Virus record (IMG/VR): IMGVR_UViG_3300017989_000057
Coordinates: 62,001-126,000 of that record
Source of the DNA: a virus
Reading direction: 5' to 3' (one strand)
Length of the DNA: 64,000 nucleotides
This document shows positions 1-10,897 of this stretch, in pieces. The first letter of the stretch is position 1; each line of letters starts with the position of its first letter. The position numbers and the translations under genes were made by a program. The notes below the pieces were generated by a model that was not told the origin of the DNA, did not search any database, and worked only from the letters and a program-made list of their open reading frames with translations.

Positions 1-9
1 GTGATGTAA

Positions 10-3000
10 GTGGCATTTGTACTTGATGTTAATCTCAGAATCCAAGAGATTCTCGGTCTGCAAAAGGTCGAGGCTGCTCTTGGTAAGCTGCAAGGCGCAG
101 TACAAACTGGCGCGGCGGCTGGGGCTGGCGCTGCGGCTGGCGCTGGCGGTGCAAATGCTATGACGAAGGCGGCTAAGACACAAGCTGCTGCCGCGAATAC
201 TCTTGCAGCGGCGCAAAACAATGTAACCTCTTCCACTAACAAAATGAGTGCTGCTCAGGGGAAGGCAGCTTCCAGCACGCAACAAGCCTCTGGTGGAATG
301 AAGAAAGCAGGTCAATCTGCTGAGAGCTTTGCTCATTCAGTTAGAATCGCCGGTAGGCGATATGCTGCGTTTGTTACTGCGACCGCTGCACCGCTTGCTA
401 TCATTGGTGGTCTGACTAAGGCTACGGCATCGGTTATCGAATTTGACACCGCCATGCTGAAGTTACGACAGATTATGGGCCAGACAGAACAGCAGATCGG
501 TGGCACAAGAGAAACAATTCTTGATCTTGCATCGAGCACTGGTACGGCTGCTAGCGAGATTGCTCGTGTCGGTAAGATTTTGGCTCAGGCTGGTCAGCGT
601 GGCGATGTACTAACTGAATCATTAACTGCCTTGTCCAAGGTTCCGCTTACGCCGTCTTTCGAGACCATAGACGCTGCTATCGAAGGTACTATCGCTGCCC
701 TCAACCAGTTTAATAGTGAGGGGCTGACTACAGCCAATGTTCTTGATGTTATGACTGCGCTATCTAACAAGTTTGCTGCATCATCAGAGGATATCGCTAA
801 GGGTGTCGCCCGTGGTGGTGCTGCTTTTGAGGCTATTGGTGGTACATTCCAAGAGTTTGCTTCTGTGTTCACTACAATTCGTCAGGCCACGCGAGAAAGT
901 GCCGAGACGGTCGGTACATTCATGAAGACCATCTCTTCTCGTCTTGCTGATCCGAAAATCGTCAACTTCCTTGAAGGTAAGGGTATCCGCATCTCTGAGG
1001 CTATTGAAGCTGGTAATCCAGTCGAAGCGATTAAGCGGATTGCCGCCACATTAAAAGAAACAGCCAGTATTCAGGATAGAATCGAGATAGGTACCAAGCT
1101 CGGTGGTAGACGACAGATTTCTCGTTTGCTTGCTTTGATCAGCAACATCGACGTACTGGATGAGGCCCTGAAGACTGCTGCCGGATCGAGTGGAGAATTC
1201 GGCAAGATCGCAGAAGAAGGTTTGAAAGGTCTACAAGCGCAACTTAATATCATGGTTCAAGAGTGGAACAAGCTGGTTCAATCATTGGCTGGTCCTGTGT
1301 TTGTTCCATTGATCAAAATGGCTACACAGGCAGGCAAGGCTCTTGCCTATATGGCTGATTTCGCCAAGCCAATTATCCCAGCCCTGACGTATATCGTTGG
1401 ATTTAGCGCTGCATTCAAACTTTTGGCTGTTTCTATCACCAGCGCTGGTAAGGCATTGGCCTTTATGGGCACAGTCGGTCGGACTGTCGGCGGTGGACTT
1501 GCTGCTACTGCTGCTGCCGCTCAGGGTATGGCGCTTGGTGCTGGGGCTGCTGGCGGTGCTGCCGGGGCCACAGCTAGAGAAAGAGTCCAACGACGTTTGG
1601 CTGGTGGCGTTGGGGTGAGCGCTGGTGGCGCTGCTGCTGCCGGGGCTGCGGGCGGGAGACTAACTGGTCTTCGAGGCGCTGCCGCCACCTCGCCAATGGC
1701 TGCTTTGGCTGCATTTGGTGCCATAACTCTCGTAGCTGACAAATTCTCCGACTCTTTAGAAAAAGCTGGTAGTTCAACTGGGGTATTTGCTGCGGAAACC
1801 GCTAAGGCCATCGGTATTATCGGATTGGCTGCTACTGTTCTGTCGGGCAAAGGTCTTGCAGGTGCAATTACAGGCGTTGTAGGAGCACTTGGGTCATTCG
1901 GTGCCGCTCTTGCTGCTGCCGTCGCAGTTTTGGGTGCATTTACATACGCGGCGACCAAAGCTGTTGACATAGACGTACAAGGTATCCTAGATGCGGCTGC
2001 TAAAAAAGTCGGCGAGATACAAGTATCACCTGGGCAACTGGAGACGCAAGAGGGTCTTCAGCAGGTCACAGGAGAAGTGGGCCTGGAGGCTATCAAGGCT
2101 ATTCAAGAATCTGCCGAAAGATATGGAGAGGGGATTAGCGGTTTCTTGGCCAGCACCTATGAACGTGTCAAGAATTTGTTCCAAGGCGAAGGCTTGATGA
2201 CCATCAGCGATGCTGACGCGCAGCAAATGATTGAGGATATTGTCGGCAACAATCCAGAATTGCTCAATCAGGTTCTTCGGTCTGCTATCGAGCAATTTGG
2301 TGCTGGAGGTTTGGAAGCTGGCATCGATCAGATGTTGTCAGAATCCTTTGGTGGCAACGTAGAAGTTGCTGCTCGTATCCGTCAGGCTATGATTAAGCAG
2401 CTTGGCGGCATGGAGCAAATCGCTACCAATATCGAGCAAGTACGGATTGATGCAGAGGTGACCAAACTTGGTAATGCCATTGCCAAGGCTTCGAAAGATT
2501 TCGAGACACTACATGTTCCCGCACAGATTAGTACCGAACTTGGTCTACTGAGTGACGCAGTGGGTAACGCAGCCCGCGCCATTGAGACCAATGTCACTAT
2601 GTTTGATCGGTTGAGTCAAGTTATTGGTCAGGATGTTGGCATCGCAAAACCAGGAACAGAGTTCAGTAGAGAGGCTGTTGAACAATTGGTGCGAACTGGT
2701 GACATAGGCGACCTATTAGACCTGAGCCAGTTCGAAGGGCTGGATGCATTTACTACGGATATGGCCCAAGTCGGCAAGGCTCTTGATGACTTTATGAAAT
2801 CGATTATAAAGAGTAAGGCCAACGCCGATTCACTGCGTTCGTTGTTGAGTGATCCACAGGTTGACCCATTTGATGTGCTGGATGACTATATCGACAAGTT
2901 CATGGCTGAGTACCCAGAGCAGATTCCGCCTGAAGCGGAGGCGGCTTTCAAGGCGGCTGCGGCAGGTTTGGGTCAGCAATTGAAGGGGTTGCTTGTAGAT

Positions 3001-5106
3001 TCTGCTGGCGTAGTTCCTTCTACCGAGGAAGTTCAGAGTGCCTTCGAGTCTGTTCTGGGTAAGCAGCAACCATTCTATGATGCTGCCATTGATGTCTATA
3101 AGACTTGGTTGGATCGACAGATGCAGCAACTCAATCTGGCTCTTTCTGGTGAAGAAACTTTGGCTCAGGTTGATGTTGGTACTGCCGAACTCAGTGATAC
3201 CATTGTGAGAAGTTTGCGGAATGCTCTACAAAATGTCGGCCTTGAGATGGACACGCTTGGGTTTGATATTGGCCTTCAGGACGCCAATGATGTTATGATT
3301 GACTTGGCGCAAAATGGAGACTTGGTAGCACAAGTGCTGCGGGAGTACGAAGGCAGTTACCGCAAACATGCTGAGTTACAGAGACAAGTAGCAGAGGCAC
3401 AGCAAACTGGTGAAGGTGCCAGTCTAGGTCTGCTGAAAGCTTCTAATGAAGCATCGATTGAAGTGCTGAATCTTCAGGTCGCCCTAAGCCAATTGGCGAA
3501 GATCGCACAGCAGGCTCCGCAGGCGTTGTCCGAAAGACAAGAAGAGCAGCGAGAGCTTGGCTATGGCTTCAACGAGGAAGCCGCCGCAAGATTCTCTGAG
3601 CGACTCGAAGATAGCAGCAAGCAAATGTCGGAATTTATCAGTCGGCAACGCCAATTTATCGAAGCTCAAACGGCTATAGATGTTTCCCAAGCATTCGAGG
3701 AACCAGCGGATATTTTTGCGGCAGCATTGCGAGAGAGTGCCTCGGCAGTGCGGGCATTTACCTCGGCTTTGACCACAACCGACTTGCAGAAGGGGCTTGG
3801 TGCTCTTAATGTCAGGACGACTCCAGAAGGTCGTGTATACACAGAACGTGCTCCTGTCCCGGAGGCTCGCCCGACAGAACAGCGGGCCGTAGAAACGCGA
3901 CACCTGCAATCTGCGCTGTTTGGTGGAGATATGGGCCGCGTTATGGAGGCTATGGTCCAGGGTGCTGTTCAGGTGGCTGGTGACAAGTTGCAGAGTCAAC
4001 TCTACCGTGGTGATTACACAGAAGCAGAAGCTACCAAGGAATTCCGCGATAGCATTAAGGACTTCAAGGGCTTCATCTATGATATCCCGAAATTGATTCA
4101 AGATAGTGGCTTGGACCCCACCGAAGTAGCTCGTGCCGCTGCCGATGTACTGAAAGAGCAGGCTGCTGAACCTGGAGTCCGAGAAGTTGAGCACATCGGA
4201 GCTTTGCAGCGATCTGTTGGAGACCTAACCAACAGCCTGAAAACTCTGATCGAACGACCCGAAGTGGCTCGTGAGCCACAGCAGATTATAGAACAACTGC
4301 CAGCTAGCATGTTGCAGATGTTGCAGAATCTAGGACAGCCGGGTATGCCATCGCCAGAAGCAGACGCAGCGCCACGCGCGTTCGAGGATATTTCTGCTTC
4401 AGCGGCGGATATCCAGAGGGCCGCATCTGAGACCCGGATGGCGGCTGACGCTACGGCTCGATCGACCGAAGAGATGAAAACCGCGTCCACGGATATGAGG
4501 ACTGGCGGAACTGATTTGCTGACAGCCAGCAAGGGGATGAGTGAGTCTGTCGGTCAGTTGCAGGCGGTAGCTGACGTTCAGAGAGAAGCCCTATCTGCAC
4601 AACAAGAGGCTGCTGCTGGTAGTGGCGCTGATGGGGAGGGTGCTCGTGAGGCTATCGCCCAGACCACAGAGGCCGTAAATGCTCTTGGCGAAAGAGTCGA
4701 TTCGGTTGCCAAGGCCGTTGACACTCAGACGCAACAGGCAGCAGAATTGGCTGCCGCTGAGAGGGAGAAGCCCCTAGAAGTGGCAGGTCTGGAAGCGAAT
4801 ACCGAAGCGATTGCTTCTAATAATGAAGTCATCAATAAGTCCCAGGAGAGTATGGGTAGTCTCAACGAGGGTATGACAAGAATCGCTGGAGCAATGGAGG
4901 AAGGTGTTGGCATTAACGTTGAGACTATGAGCGATGTCAAGATAGATGTTGCTGGTGTTGGGGAAGCAGCGAAAGAATTTACGGCAGAGTTTGAAGCCGT
5001 AGCGACAAGGGTTGCTAAGGCTGAGATCAACGCCGTGCTCCAGCAGTTGGCTCGTGCGGCTGGTAGCTCGGAAGCTGCGGCTACTTTTGAGAGTGCGGTA
5101 ACTTAA
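10..5106 (+). CDS. Phage tail tape measure protein
   Basis: This 1698-aa protein should set tail length and occupy the tail lumen until DNA ejection. Residues ~110-330 match the TP901-type tape-measure domain: a central F-D-T-A-M segment is followed by repeated A-S-E-I-A and L-A-Q-A-G type helices. Hydrophobic, Gly/Ala-rich stretches lie near residues 120-140, 440-490 and 590-650, and are candidate membrane-inserting segments. The C-terminal third is Glu/Gln/Ala-rich and predicted coiled coil. The start is GTG at 10, directly after an in-frame TAA at 7-9 that probably ends the preceding tail gene. Length and position ahead of tail-tip genes support the call. The family assignment is by composition and motif, not by alignment. 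Confidence 0.9.
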   Translation: MAFVLDVNLRIQEILGLQKVEAALGKLQGAVQTGAAAGAGAAAGAGGANAMTKAAKTQAAAANTLAAAQNNVTSSTNKMSAAQGKAASSTQQASGGMKKAGQSAESFAHSVRIAGRRYAAFVTATAAPLAIIGGLTKATASVIEFDTAMLKLRQIMGQTEQQIGGTRETILDLASSTGTAASEIARVGKILAQAGQRGDVLTESLTALSKVPLTPSFETIDAAIEGTIAALNQFNSEGLTTANVLDVMTALSNKFAASSEDIAKGVARGGAAFEAIGGTFQEFASVFTTIRQATRESAETVGTFMKTISSRLADPKIVNFLEGKGIRISEAIEAGNPVEAIKRIAATLKETASIQDRIEIGTKLGGRRQISRLLALISNIDVLDEALKTAAGSSGEFGKIAEEGLKGLQAQLNIMVQEWNKLVQSLAGPVFVPLIKMATQAGKALAYMADFAKPIIPALTYIVGFSAAFKLLAVSITSAGKALAFMGTVGRTVGGGLAATAAAAQGMALGAGAAGGAAGATARERVQRRLAGGVGVSAGGAAAAGAAGGRLTGLRGAAATSPMAALAAFGAITLVADKFSDSLEKAGSSTGVFAAETAKAIGIIGLAATVLSGKGLAGAITGVVGALGSFGAALAAAVAVLGAFTYAATKAVDIDVQGILDAAAKKVGEIQVSPGQLETQEGLQQVTGEVGLEAIKAIQESAERYGEGISGFLASTYERVKNLFQGEGLMTISDADAQQMIEDIVGNNPELLNQVLRSAIEQFGAGGLEAGIDQMLSESFGGNVEVAARIRQAMIKQLGGMEQIATNIEQVRIDAEVTKLGNAIAKASKDFETLHVPAQISTELGLLSDAVGNAARAIETNVTMFDRLSQVIGQDVGIAKPGTEFSREAVEQLVRTGDIGDLLDLSQFEGLDAFTTDMAQVGKALDDFMKSIIKSKANADSLRSLLSDPQVDPFDVLDDYIDKFMAEYPEQIPPEAEAAFKAAAAGLGQQLKGLLVDSAGVVPSTEEVQSAFESVLGKQQPFYDAAIDVYKTWLDRQMQQLNLALSGEETLAQVDVGTAELSDTIVRSLRNALQNVGLEMDTLGFDIGLQDANDVMIDLAQNGDLVAQVLREYEGSYRKHAELQRQVAEAQQTGEGASLGLLKASNEASIEVLNLQVALSQLAKIAQQAPQALSERQEEQRELGYGFNEEAAARFSERLEDSSKQMSEFISRQRQFIEAQTAIDVSQAFEEPADIFAAALRESASAVRAFTSALTTTDLQKGLGALNVRTTPEGRVYTERAPVPEARPTEQRAVETRHLQSALFGGDMGRVMEAMVQGAVQVAGDKLQSQLYRGDYTEAEATKEFRDSIKDFKGFIYDIPKLIQDSGLDPTEVARAAADVLKEQAAEPGVREVEHIGALQRSVGDLTNSLKTLIERPEVAREPQQIIEQLPASMLQMLQNLGQPGMPSPEADAAPRAFEDISASAADIQRAASETRMAADATARSTEEMKTASTDMRTGGTDLLTASKGMSESVGQLQAVADVQREALSAQQEAAAGSGADGEGAREAIAQTTEAVNALGERVDSVAKAVDTQTQQAAELAAAEREKPLEVAGLEANTEAIASNNEVINKSQESMGSLNEGMTRIAGAMEEGVGINVETMSDVKIDVAGVGEAAKEFTAEFEAVATRVAKAEINAVLQQLARAAGSSEAAATFESAVT

Positions 5107-5120
5107 ATGGGTGATAAATT

Positions 5121-8100
5121 GTGGCATTAAGACATTATGAAGAATATTATGGTGGATGGGTCTGCCCCAATGCGTCAAGTGACGATCAGTGGATAGAATA
5201 TGACTTAACCAGTTTTGGTGTTCCCGCTAGTGCTGTTGTTGAAATTGCTATAGCCCATCCTCGAAATAATACTGAATACTGGGCTGGTGTTCGTTCCAAA
5301 GGGTCAAGCATTGATCGTCGGGTACAAATTGCTGAATCAGAAGGTGAAGGCGATCATATTTGTACCATGTTGGTACAAGCCGACGCAGATAGCCATATTG
5401 AATATTATTCAGACTATTATGCTGAAGATTTTCCATCTGTTATTGCACCAAATTTTACTATAGTTGGTTGGTGGATTGGTTGTCAATATGTTGAAAAATT
5501 TGAGAATTTTACTGCATCATCTGATTCGGTATGGGAAAGTTACGCACTTGATCAATATGGTATTAGTGGTAGTCCTGTAGTAGATATTGCTTTAGCCAAT
5601 AGTAGTGCTAATACAGGCTATAATATTGGTATAAGATCAAGTGGTTCCCAACTAGAAAGACAATTTCATATTAAAGAAGCCGAAGGTGGTGGAGAAACAT
5701 TTTTAAGCATACCTAGTGCGACCAGTGGAAATAATGCTGCTATTGATATTTATGTAGATAATACTCTTGCGTGTTCATATTATTTATTAGGATATTTTGA
5801 AATTGCTCCTGGAAATTTTTCAGAGAGTTTTATTCAATATCCCAAACCTGATTCGCAAAATGAGGAATGGCAAAACTTAGATATAGGAAGTTCCGGTATA
5901 CCTAGTGGTTGTACAGCTAATATTATTGTCAGTCATAACAATAGTGCAAATAGCAACCAGTTTGGTTCAAGATCTACGTCTTCATCTTTAGAACGTATTT
6001 TAAACCTAGATGAATCAGAAACAGATGGTACCACACCTGGTCGTACATGGTGTAGTATGTATGTTAACACCGATGACGATGGTTATATACAATACATGGC
6101 TGAAGATATATCTTATGATGTACAAGTATATTTAGATGGATATTGGAATAATTTTACTAATTCTGATATTCCTTTTATAAAATCAAATTGTATTTCATGT
6201 TTTATACAAGGATTAAATCCTAATGCACATTATATAGAACTTGACACTGATCCTGGTACAATTACAACATCACCCGCAGAAACATGGAATACTTTAGATC
6301 TAACTGCATATGGTGTACCCGCATCATCTGGCAATATGAATATTGTTGCGGAAGTTATAATCAGCAATGAAGATAATGTAAATGGTTATTATGGTGGAGC
6401 TAGATCAACCGATAGTAATTTGGATCGTAAATTTCAATTACACAATGCTTCTAATTATGATGTTGAATCTATTAGTGTTTTAGTTCCTGTTGATATTTCG
6501 GGTGCAATCCAAGTCTACGCAGAACATATCTCTGATATTACTTTTCGACTGGCTGGTTATTGGTGTGGTGGTCACTATATAGAATCTGCCAGTGGTTTTA
6601 ATGCCAGCAGCGGTAGTGTTTGGGAGAATTATGATTTAGGTTCTGATTATGCCAATACTGTTGTGGAAGTATTGGTTGAAAATTTATCGGATATCGCTCA
6701 AAGCGGTGGAGTTAGACAAATTGGTTCATCTCTAAATAGATATTTTGAAATTTGTAAAACTATAGATGGTGTTGAACGTGCTACATTACATGTTAACACT
6801 AGCGGGGTTGGTGGAACTATTCAAGTATATGCTCAAAATACATCTGGTATTCAATTCAATCTGATAGGAAAGTGGGACATACCACCTGGCCAATACAACG
6901 AACGTTTTCATGACGTCGGAACTGTAGGTGAAAATAGTGAATGGTATCCACTGGCAATTAGTGGTGTTACGGAATATGATGTTTGTGAAATTGCTTTAGA
7001 ACATAGAGAAAATGATAGCAGCCGATCTTTAGGTGTGCGTCAAATTGGGTCAACTTTAGATACCAGATATTATGAGTTACGTGAAACAGGCGAAGCTATT
7101 AATGATACATCTTCGAGTATTATTAGAATACACAGCAACATAACCAGTGGCAATTATGCTGAATTTTGGCACGATATTGTAGTTAATCCTCACACTAATA
7201 GACTGGTAGGCTATTGGAATAATTTAAGATTCATCCCAATTATCAAAACATCAACTGTTCCCGCAATAATATTCGGTCATGCCTTTGGATCTTCCATAGA
7301 TCTTTCATATCCAAGTGGTGTAACTTTATATATTGATGGCGCTCAAAAGAAAAGTATTGATTTGTTTATCAATGGGAATGAAGTTTTAAGTAATAATGTT
7401 AATATATTTATTGATGCATATAATACAATAAATACTAATGATAATTATCCTTCTGGCATTCCTATGAATATTCATGGCGCTCAACTAAAAGATATTAATT
7501 TATTTACTTATGGTCTAGATACACATTACACTTCTAATGACTTATATATTTTTGGTATTAATTTTTATGCCACAGATCCAGATTATAGTGTCGGTTATCC
7601 ATCTGGTGTGTCATGTTATATTGAAGGCATTGGTCTTACATCACATAATGATGAATGTAATCTGTTTATCAATAGTAAAAGTTCATCTAATGCATCGAAT
7701 AACTTATACACTCAAGGTATTGATTTCCAATCAAAAATCAGTTCTTTATTTTTGAAAGTTCTGGAACAAACAACTGCATCAATTAATATGTATATTCATA
7801 ATCCTGTTGATCCTGGATCTGGTATTATTAGAGAATCAAATTGTATCTTCTACCTAAGTCGTCGTGATCATTATCCTGTGGTTGGTAATATTACAGAACA
7901 TATTGAGACCATTGATTGGCCAGTCTCATCAACTATTATCACAAACACATCATGGTTACCAATTGTAGGAGCAACAACAACAGTAGGAGATGGCACACTT
8001 CCTATATATAATGATATGGGTGGTGGATTATCATCCCATTTGGGTGGTTATGCACTTGAAGATATAGCTCAAAATCAACAACATGTATGTGGTAGAATAC

Positions 8101-10886
8101 AGGATTATGTTTATCCAGGATCGGGCAGTATCACTGCTGCATTTTGGATGTCTGGCGCAAAAACCGCTGGTAATCAAGTTGATGTAGGATGGTTTTGGCA
8201 TAGCTTGGAATCTTTGCCATCGGGAGATTTTCAATCTCCTGGGTCTACAATACAAGTTCACAGTGTTGGACTAAGAATAGCAGACGGAAATAATATTAAT
8301 GTTTATACAACAGTTAAAGATAAATCATATGATCAAGTTGGGGATGGTAGTGGATGGTGGGGTGGTACCACTCACTGGGGTACTCCAACTGGGTCTGATT
8401 GGTCATGGAATCCAAACGAAAGTGGAACATATCATACATGGAGACAATTCTGGCCGGAACAAAATATTCCGCATGATGATATAGCATTTTTTATTGTTAG
8501 ATCCGAATTTATTCCTAGTGGTATTGACGGAGATGCACCAGATCATATGAAGGTGTATCTTAGTGTTGATGGTCAACCATGGGTATATATCGGTTCTGGA
8601 ATTACTGGACCACCTACCGGAACATTGTATAGTTCTTCAGATCCAAACAATCAATATGCAGAAAATGCCATCGGTGTAAAATTGCGTGCAGTTAATCAGG
8701 ATGGTGGTTTAGCAAATGTCAGTATATCGGTTAATGAAGTTGCTCTTTGGTCAGATTCTAGTAGGTTTACTGAAGACGAATTATTAGGTTTATATAGTAC
8801 AGTAGCTAATTATTATCGTCCACTAAGTGAATATAAACCAACAATATCACCATTACCTACATATATAAATCGTACCATTAGTCCATTTACATATGAACCA
8901 TTTATACCTTCATCTTATTATCAAGGAGAAATATGGTCGGGGTGTTTAGTAACACTTGAGGTTGGTTTGGGAAATTATGGGGAAGATTGTTCTGCATATC
9001 TTCTAGAAGAAATTCCTCCATCTGGATTTCAAGTTCGTGATATTAGTCCATTACAAGTTACCTACCCTTCGCAAGGGTCACGTCCACCAACTAAACAGCA
9101 AATATTCCATGATCCCCAAAGTGGTATAATACAACCATATGAAAATGACTGGGCCAATACATACGGCGCTGCTGTTCGGTGGATTTGTCATCACAATCAT
9201 CCAGAGAAAGACCAGAGACGTTCCCCGAGACCTACCGCAACTTATACCTATAAGCTGTATCCGATTCATCACCTAGATGTTCCTAGAGTGGACGATTTCT
9301 CGTTTAGTGGTAGCGGACTTTTCTTCGGTGGCACGACAGGTAGTGGAGTGTTCACTGTCCTAACTACTGGTGATGTCAGTGGAACCACAAGTGGTTTGAC
9401 AGGCAGCACCGTTATGCAGGGCATGGACATGTATATATCTGGACCACCAACAATTAGTGGAACAGCCAGCCTGTATCTCCGTACACTAGAATCATTTACC
9501 AGTGCCTACATAGGAACAGCCGCTCGCACGCCAAAAATAACAGACTTTATCTATGCCGCTGATGGCGCAGCAGCTATTGAAAGCATGGCCGGTATGGAGT
9601 ATGGCCCACATCTATGCATCAAAGGACCGCTACAATGCACAGAGACATGTAATTTAGTTATATTCGGTCCTGCTGCTGATAATACCGATTTATTTATACA
9701 TGGACATAATGCTTCCAGCACTAGTGGTAATTATCCATCTGGTATGCTTTTGAAAGTTGGAGATGGCCATTTGGTGAAGGTTGGCTCTGGCACTCTATTT
9801 GCACTTGGTCCTGTACCATATTCTGGCAACATGTATATGCATACACGGGCTGGTGCTTTTGAGCCACCTATCGATCTATTTATGACTGGACATGAATGGT
9901 GGCTAGGATCGAGATGGTGCTTCACAAAGGGTCCAGAGTTTACTTGTTCCAGCGGTAATTTTCCGTATCCAGAATTTGATTATCCTATTAATTCTGGTTC
10001 ATTTACTTATCCGTCTGGCGGCAAGAGCCCCGACTTATATATAAAGGGACCGGAATTCATTTGTTCAAGTGGTAGCTTTGATTACCCAGGAGACCCAGAT
10101 GATTTCACCTATCCATACGGTGATCCAAGCCCAACACTCTATATGTGCGCTTCTGAAACAGCTACCGGTACTTGCCCATTATATATCGGGCCTCTTAAAC
10201 ACAACCAATCGTGGACCATCTACCTCAAGACCGAAGACAACGACAAGACTGGTTCGCTCAATCTGTTCATCAACTGTTTCACACCACCATCTGGGTCATC
10301 GGGTGTCAATCAGACATTCAACAACGCCAGACTCTACCTAGAGGCTGCCGACGCCGATTACCCATACACCGCTGGCGGGACAGAAGAGTGGACGCTGTTC
10401 TTGAAGGCCCAAGATGGCAACCTGACCAGCGACGAAGCGTGGACACTATTCCTGAAGTCTGATTTCACGGTACCAGCATCCTGCTCGATGTACATGCGCG
10501 GCCATGCTTCCGGCGAAGCGCCACGCGGGAACGAGATCAGCGACTCCGTAGGATTGGTGTGCAGCGTCAATCCTGACGACCCGACCCGGATCGGCTCCAT
10601 GCCATGCAATGCGCATGGTGACCCGTGGACCCTGTTCTTGAAGTGCGAGCCCGGCTACTTCGGAACGGCCACTCTGTACATGTCGGGAGCCATCCCAGCA
10701 CTGTATTCTGCGTCGGGCAATCTGTTTGTAGAGGGACTCTTTGAACAAGAGACTGGTACAGCACTGCTTTATTTGATGGGCATCTCTGGACTGTTCAATA
10801 ACGGCCCAAGCGGGCTTCACCTGTTCTTAGACGCTGGTACCCTTGTGTATAATACCAGCGGGAACCTGTATACGCACGGGTATTAA
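5121..10886 (+). CDS. Giant repeat-containing tail fibre/tip protein with LamG-like domain
   Basis: This is a 1921-aa structural protein with a GTG start (an upstream in-frame ATG is blocked by a stop). Residues ~1-690 hold six degenerate ~115-aa repeats, each with a signature like G-V-R-S-x-G-S-x-L-x-R followed by an acidic stretch. Residues ~700-920 and ~1400-1920 carry many short beta-strand repeats of the type L-Y-I-x-G or L-F-I-x-G. Between them, residues ~950-1240 look like a concanavalin/LamG jelly roll. Such architectures suggest a virion fibre or carbohydrate-binding appendage (inference). The first ~4 kb is clearly AT-rich, while the last ~700 bp becomes GC-rich, so the gene may be mosaic. 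No enzymatic motif was recognised. Confidence 0.7.
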   Translation: MALRHYEEYYGGWVCPNASSDDQWIEYDLTSFGVPASAVVEIAIAHPRNNTEYWAGVRSKGSSIDRRVQIAESEGEGDHICTMLVQADADSHIEYYSDYYAEDFPSVIAPNFTIVGWWIGCQYVEKFENFTASSDSVWESYALDQYGISGSPVVDIALANSSANTGYNIGIRSSGSQLERQFHIKEAEGGGETFLSIPSATSGNNAAIDIYVDNTLACSYYLLGYFEIAPGNFSESFIQYPKPDSQNEEWQNLDIGSSGIPSGCTANIIVSHNNSANSNQFGSRSTSSSLERILNLDESETDGTTPGRTWCSMYVNTDDDGYIQYMAEDISYDVQVYLDGYWNNFTNSDIPFIKSNCISCFIQGLNPNAHYIELDTDPGTITTSPAETWNTLDLTAYGVPASSGNMNIVAEVIISNEDNVNGYYGGARSTDSNLDRKFQLHNASNYDVESISVLVPVDISGAIQVYAEHISDITFRLAGYWCGGHYIESASGFNASSGSVWENYDLGSDYANTVVEVLVENLSDIAQSGGVRQIGSSLNRYFEICKTIDGVERATLHVNTSGVGGTIQVYAQNTSGIQFNLIGKWDIPPGQYNERFHDVGTVGENSEWYPLAISGVTEYDVCEIALEHRENDSSRSLGVRQIGSTLDTRYYELRETGEAINDTSSSIIRIHSNITSGNYAEFWHDIVVNPHTNRLVGYWNNLRFIPIIKTSTVPAIIFGHAFGSSIDLSYPSGVTLYIDGAQKKSIDLFINGNEVLSNNVNIFIDAYNTINTNDNYPSGIPMNIHGAQLKDINLFTYGLDTHYTSNDLYIFGINFYATDPDYSVGYPSGVSCYIEGIGLTSHNDECNLFINSKSSSNASNNLYTQGIDFQSKISSLFLKVLEQTTASINMYIHNPVDPGSGIIRESNCIFYLSRRDHYPVVGNITEHIETIDWPVSSTIITNTSWLPIVGATTTVGDGTLPIYNDMGGGLSSHLGGYALEDIAQNQQHVCGRIQDYVYPGSGSITAAFWMSGAKTAGNQVDVGWFWHSLESLPSGDFQSPGSTIQVHSVGLRIADGNNINVYTTVKDKSYDQVGDGSGWWGGTTHWGTPTGSDWSWNPNESGTYHTWRQFWPEQNIPHDDIAFFIVRSEFIPSGIDGDAPDHMKVYLSVDGQPWVYIGSGITGPPTGTLYSSSDPNNQYAENAIGVKLRAVNQDGGLANVSISVNEVALWSDSSRFTEDELLGLYSTVANYYRPLSEYKPTISPLPTYINRTISPFTYEPFIPSSYYQGEIWSGCLVTLEVGLGNYGEDCSAYLLEEIPPSGFQVRDISPLQVTYPSQGSRPPTKQQIFHDPQSGIIQPYENDWANTYGAAVRWICHHNHPEKDQRRSPRPTATYTYKLYPIHHLDVPRVDDFSFSGSGLFFGGTTGSGVFTVLTTGDVSGTTSGLTGSTVMQGMDMYISGPPTISGTASLYLRTLESFTSAYIGTAARTPKITDFIYAADGAAAIESMAGMEYGPHLCIKGPLQCTETCNLVIFGPAADNTDLFIHGHNASSTSGNYPSGMLLKVGDGHLVKVGSGTLFALGPVPYSGNMYMHTRAGAFEPPIDLFMTGHEWWLGSRWCFTKGPEFTCSSGNFPYPEFDYPINSGSFTYPSGGKSPDLYIKGPEFICSSGSFDYPGDPDDFTYPYGDPSPTLYMCASETATGTCPLYIGPLKHNQSWTIYLKTEDNDKTGSLNLFINCFTPPSGSSGVNQTFNNARLYLEAADADYPYTAGGTEEWTLFLKAQDGNLTSDEAWTLFLKSDFTVPASCSMYMRGHASGEAPRGNEISDSVGLVCSVNPDDPTRIGSMPCNAHGDPWTLFLKCEPGYFGTATLYMSGAIPALYSASGNLFVEGLFEQETGTALLYLMGISGLFNNGPSGLHLFLDAGTLVYNTSGNLYTHGY

Positions 10887-10897
10887 GGGAGGACAAG

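Noticed and set aside
1521-1970. Long minus-strand open frames inside the tape measure gene (for example 1521-1970 and 3484-4194)
   Set aside because: They are antisense to a clear tape measure, with Ala/Pro-rich or Arg/Cys-rich translations and no ribosome sites.
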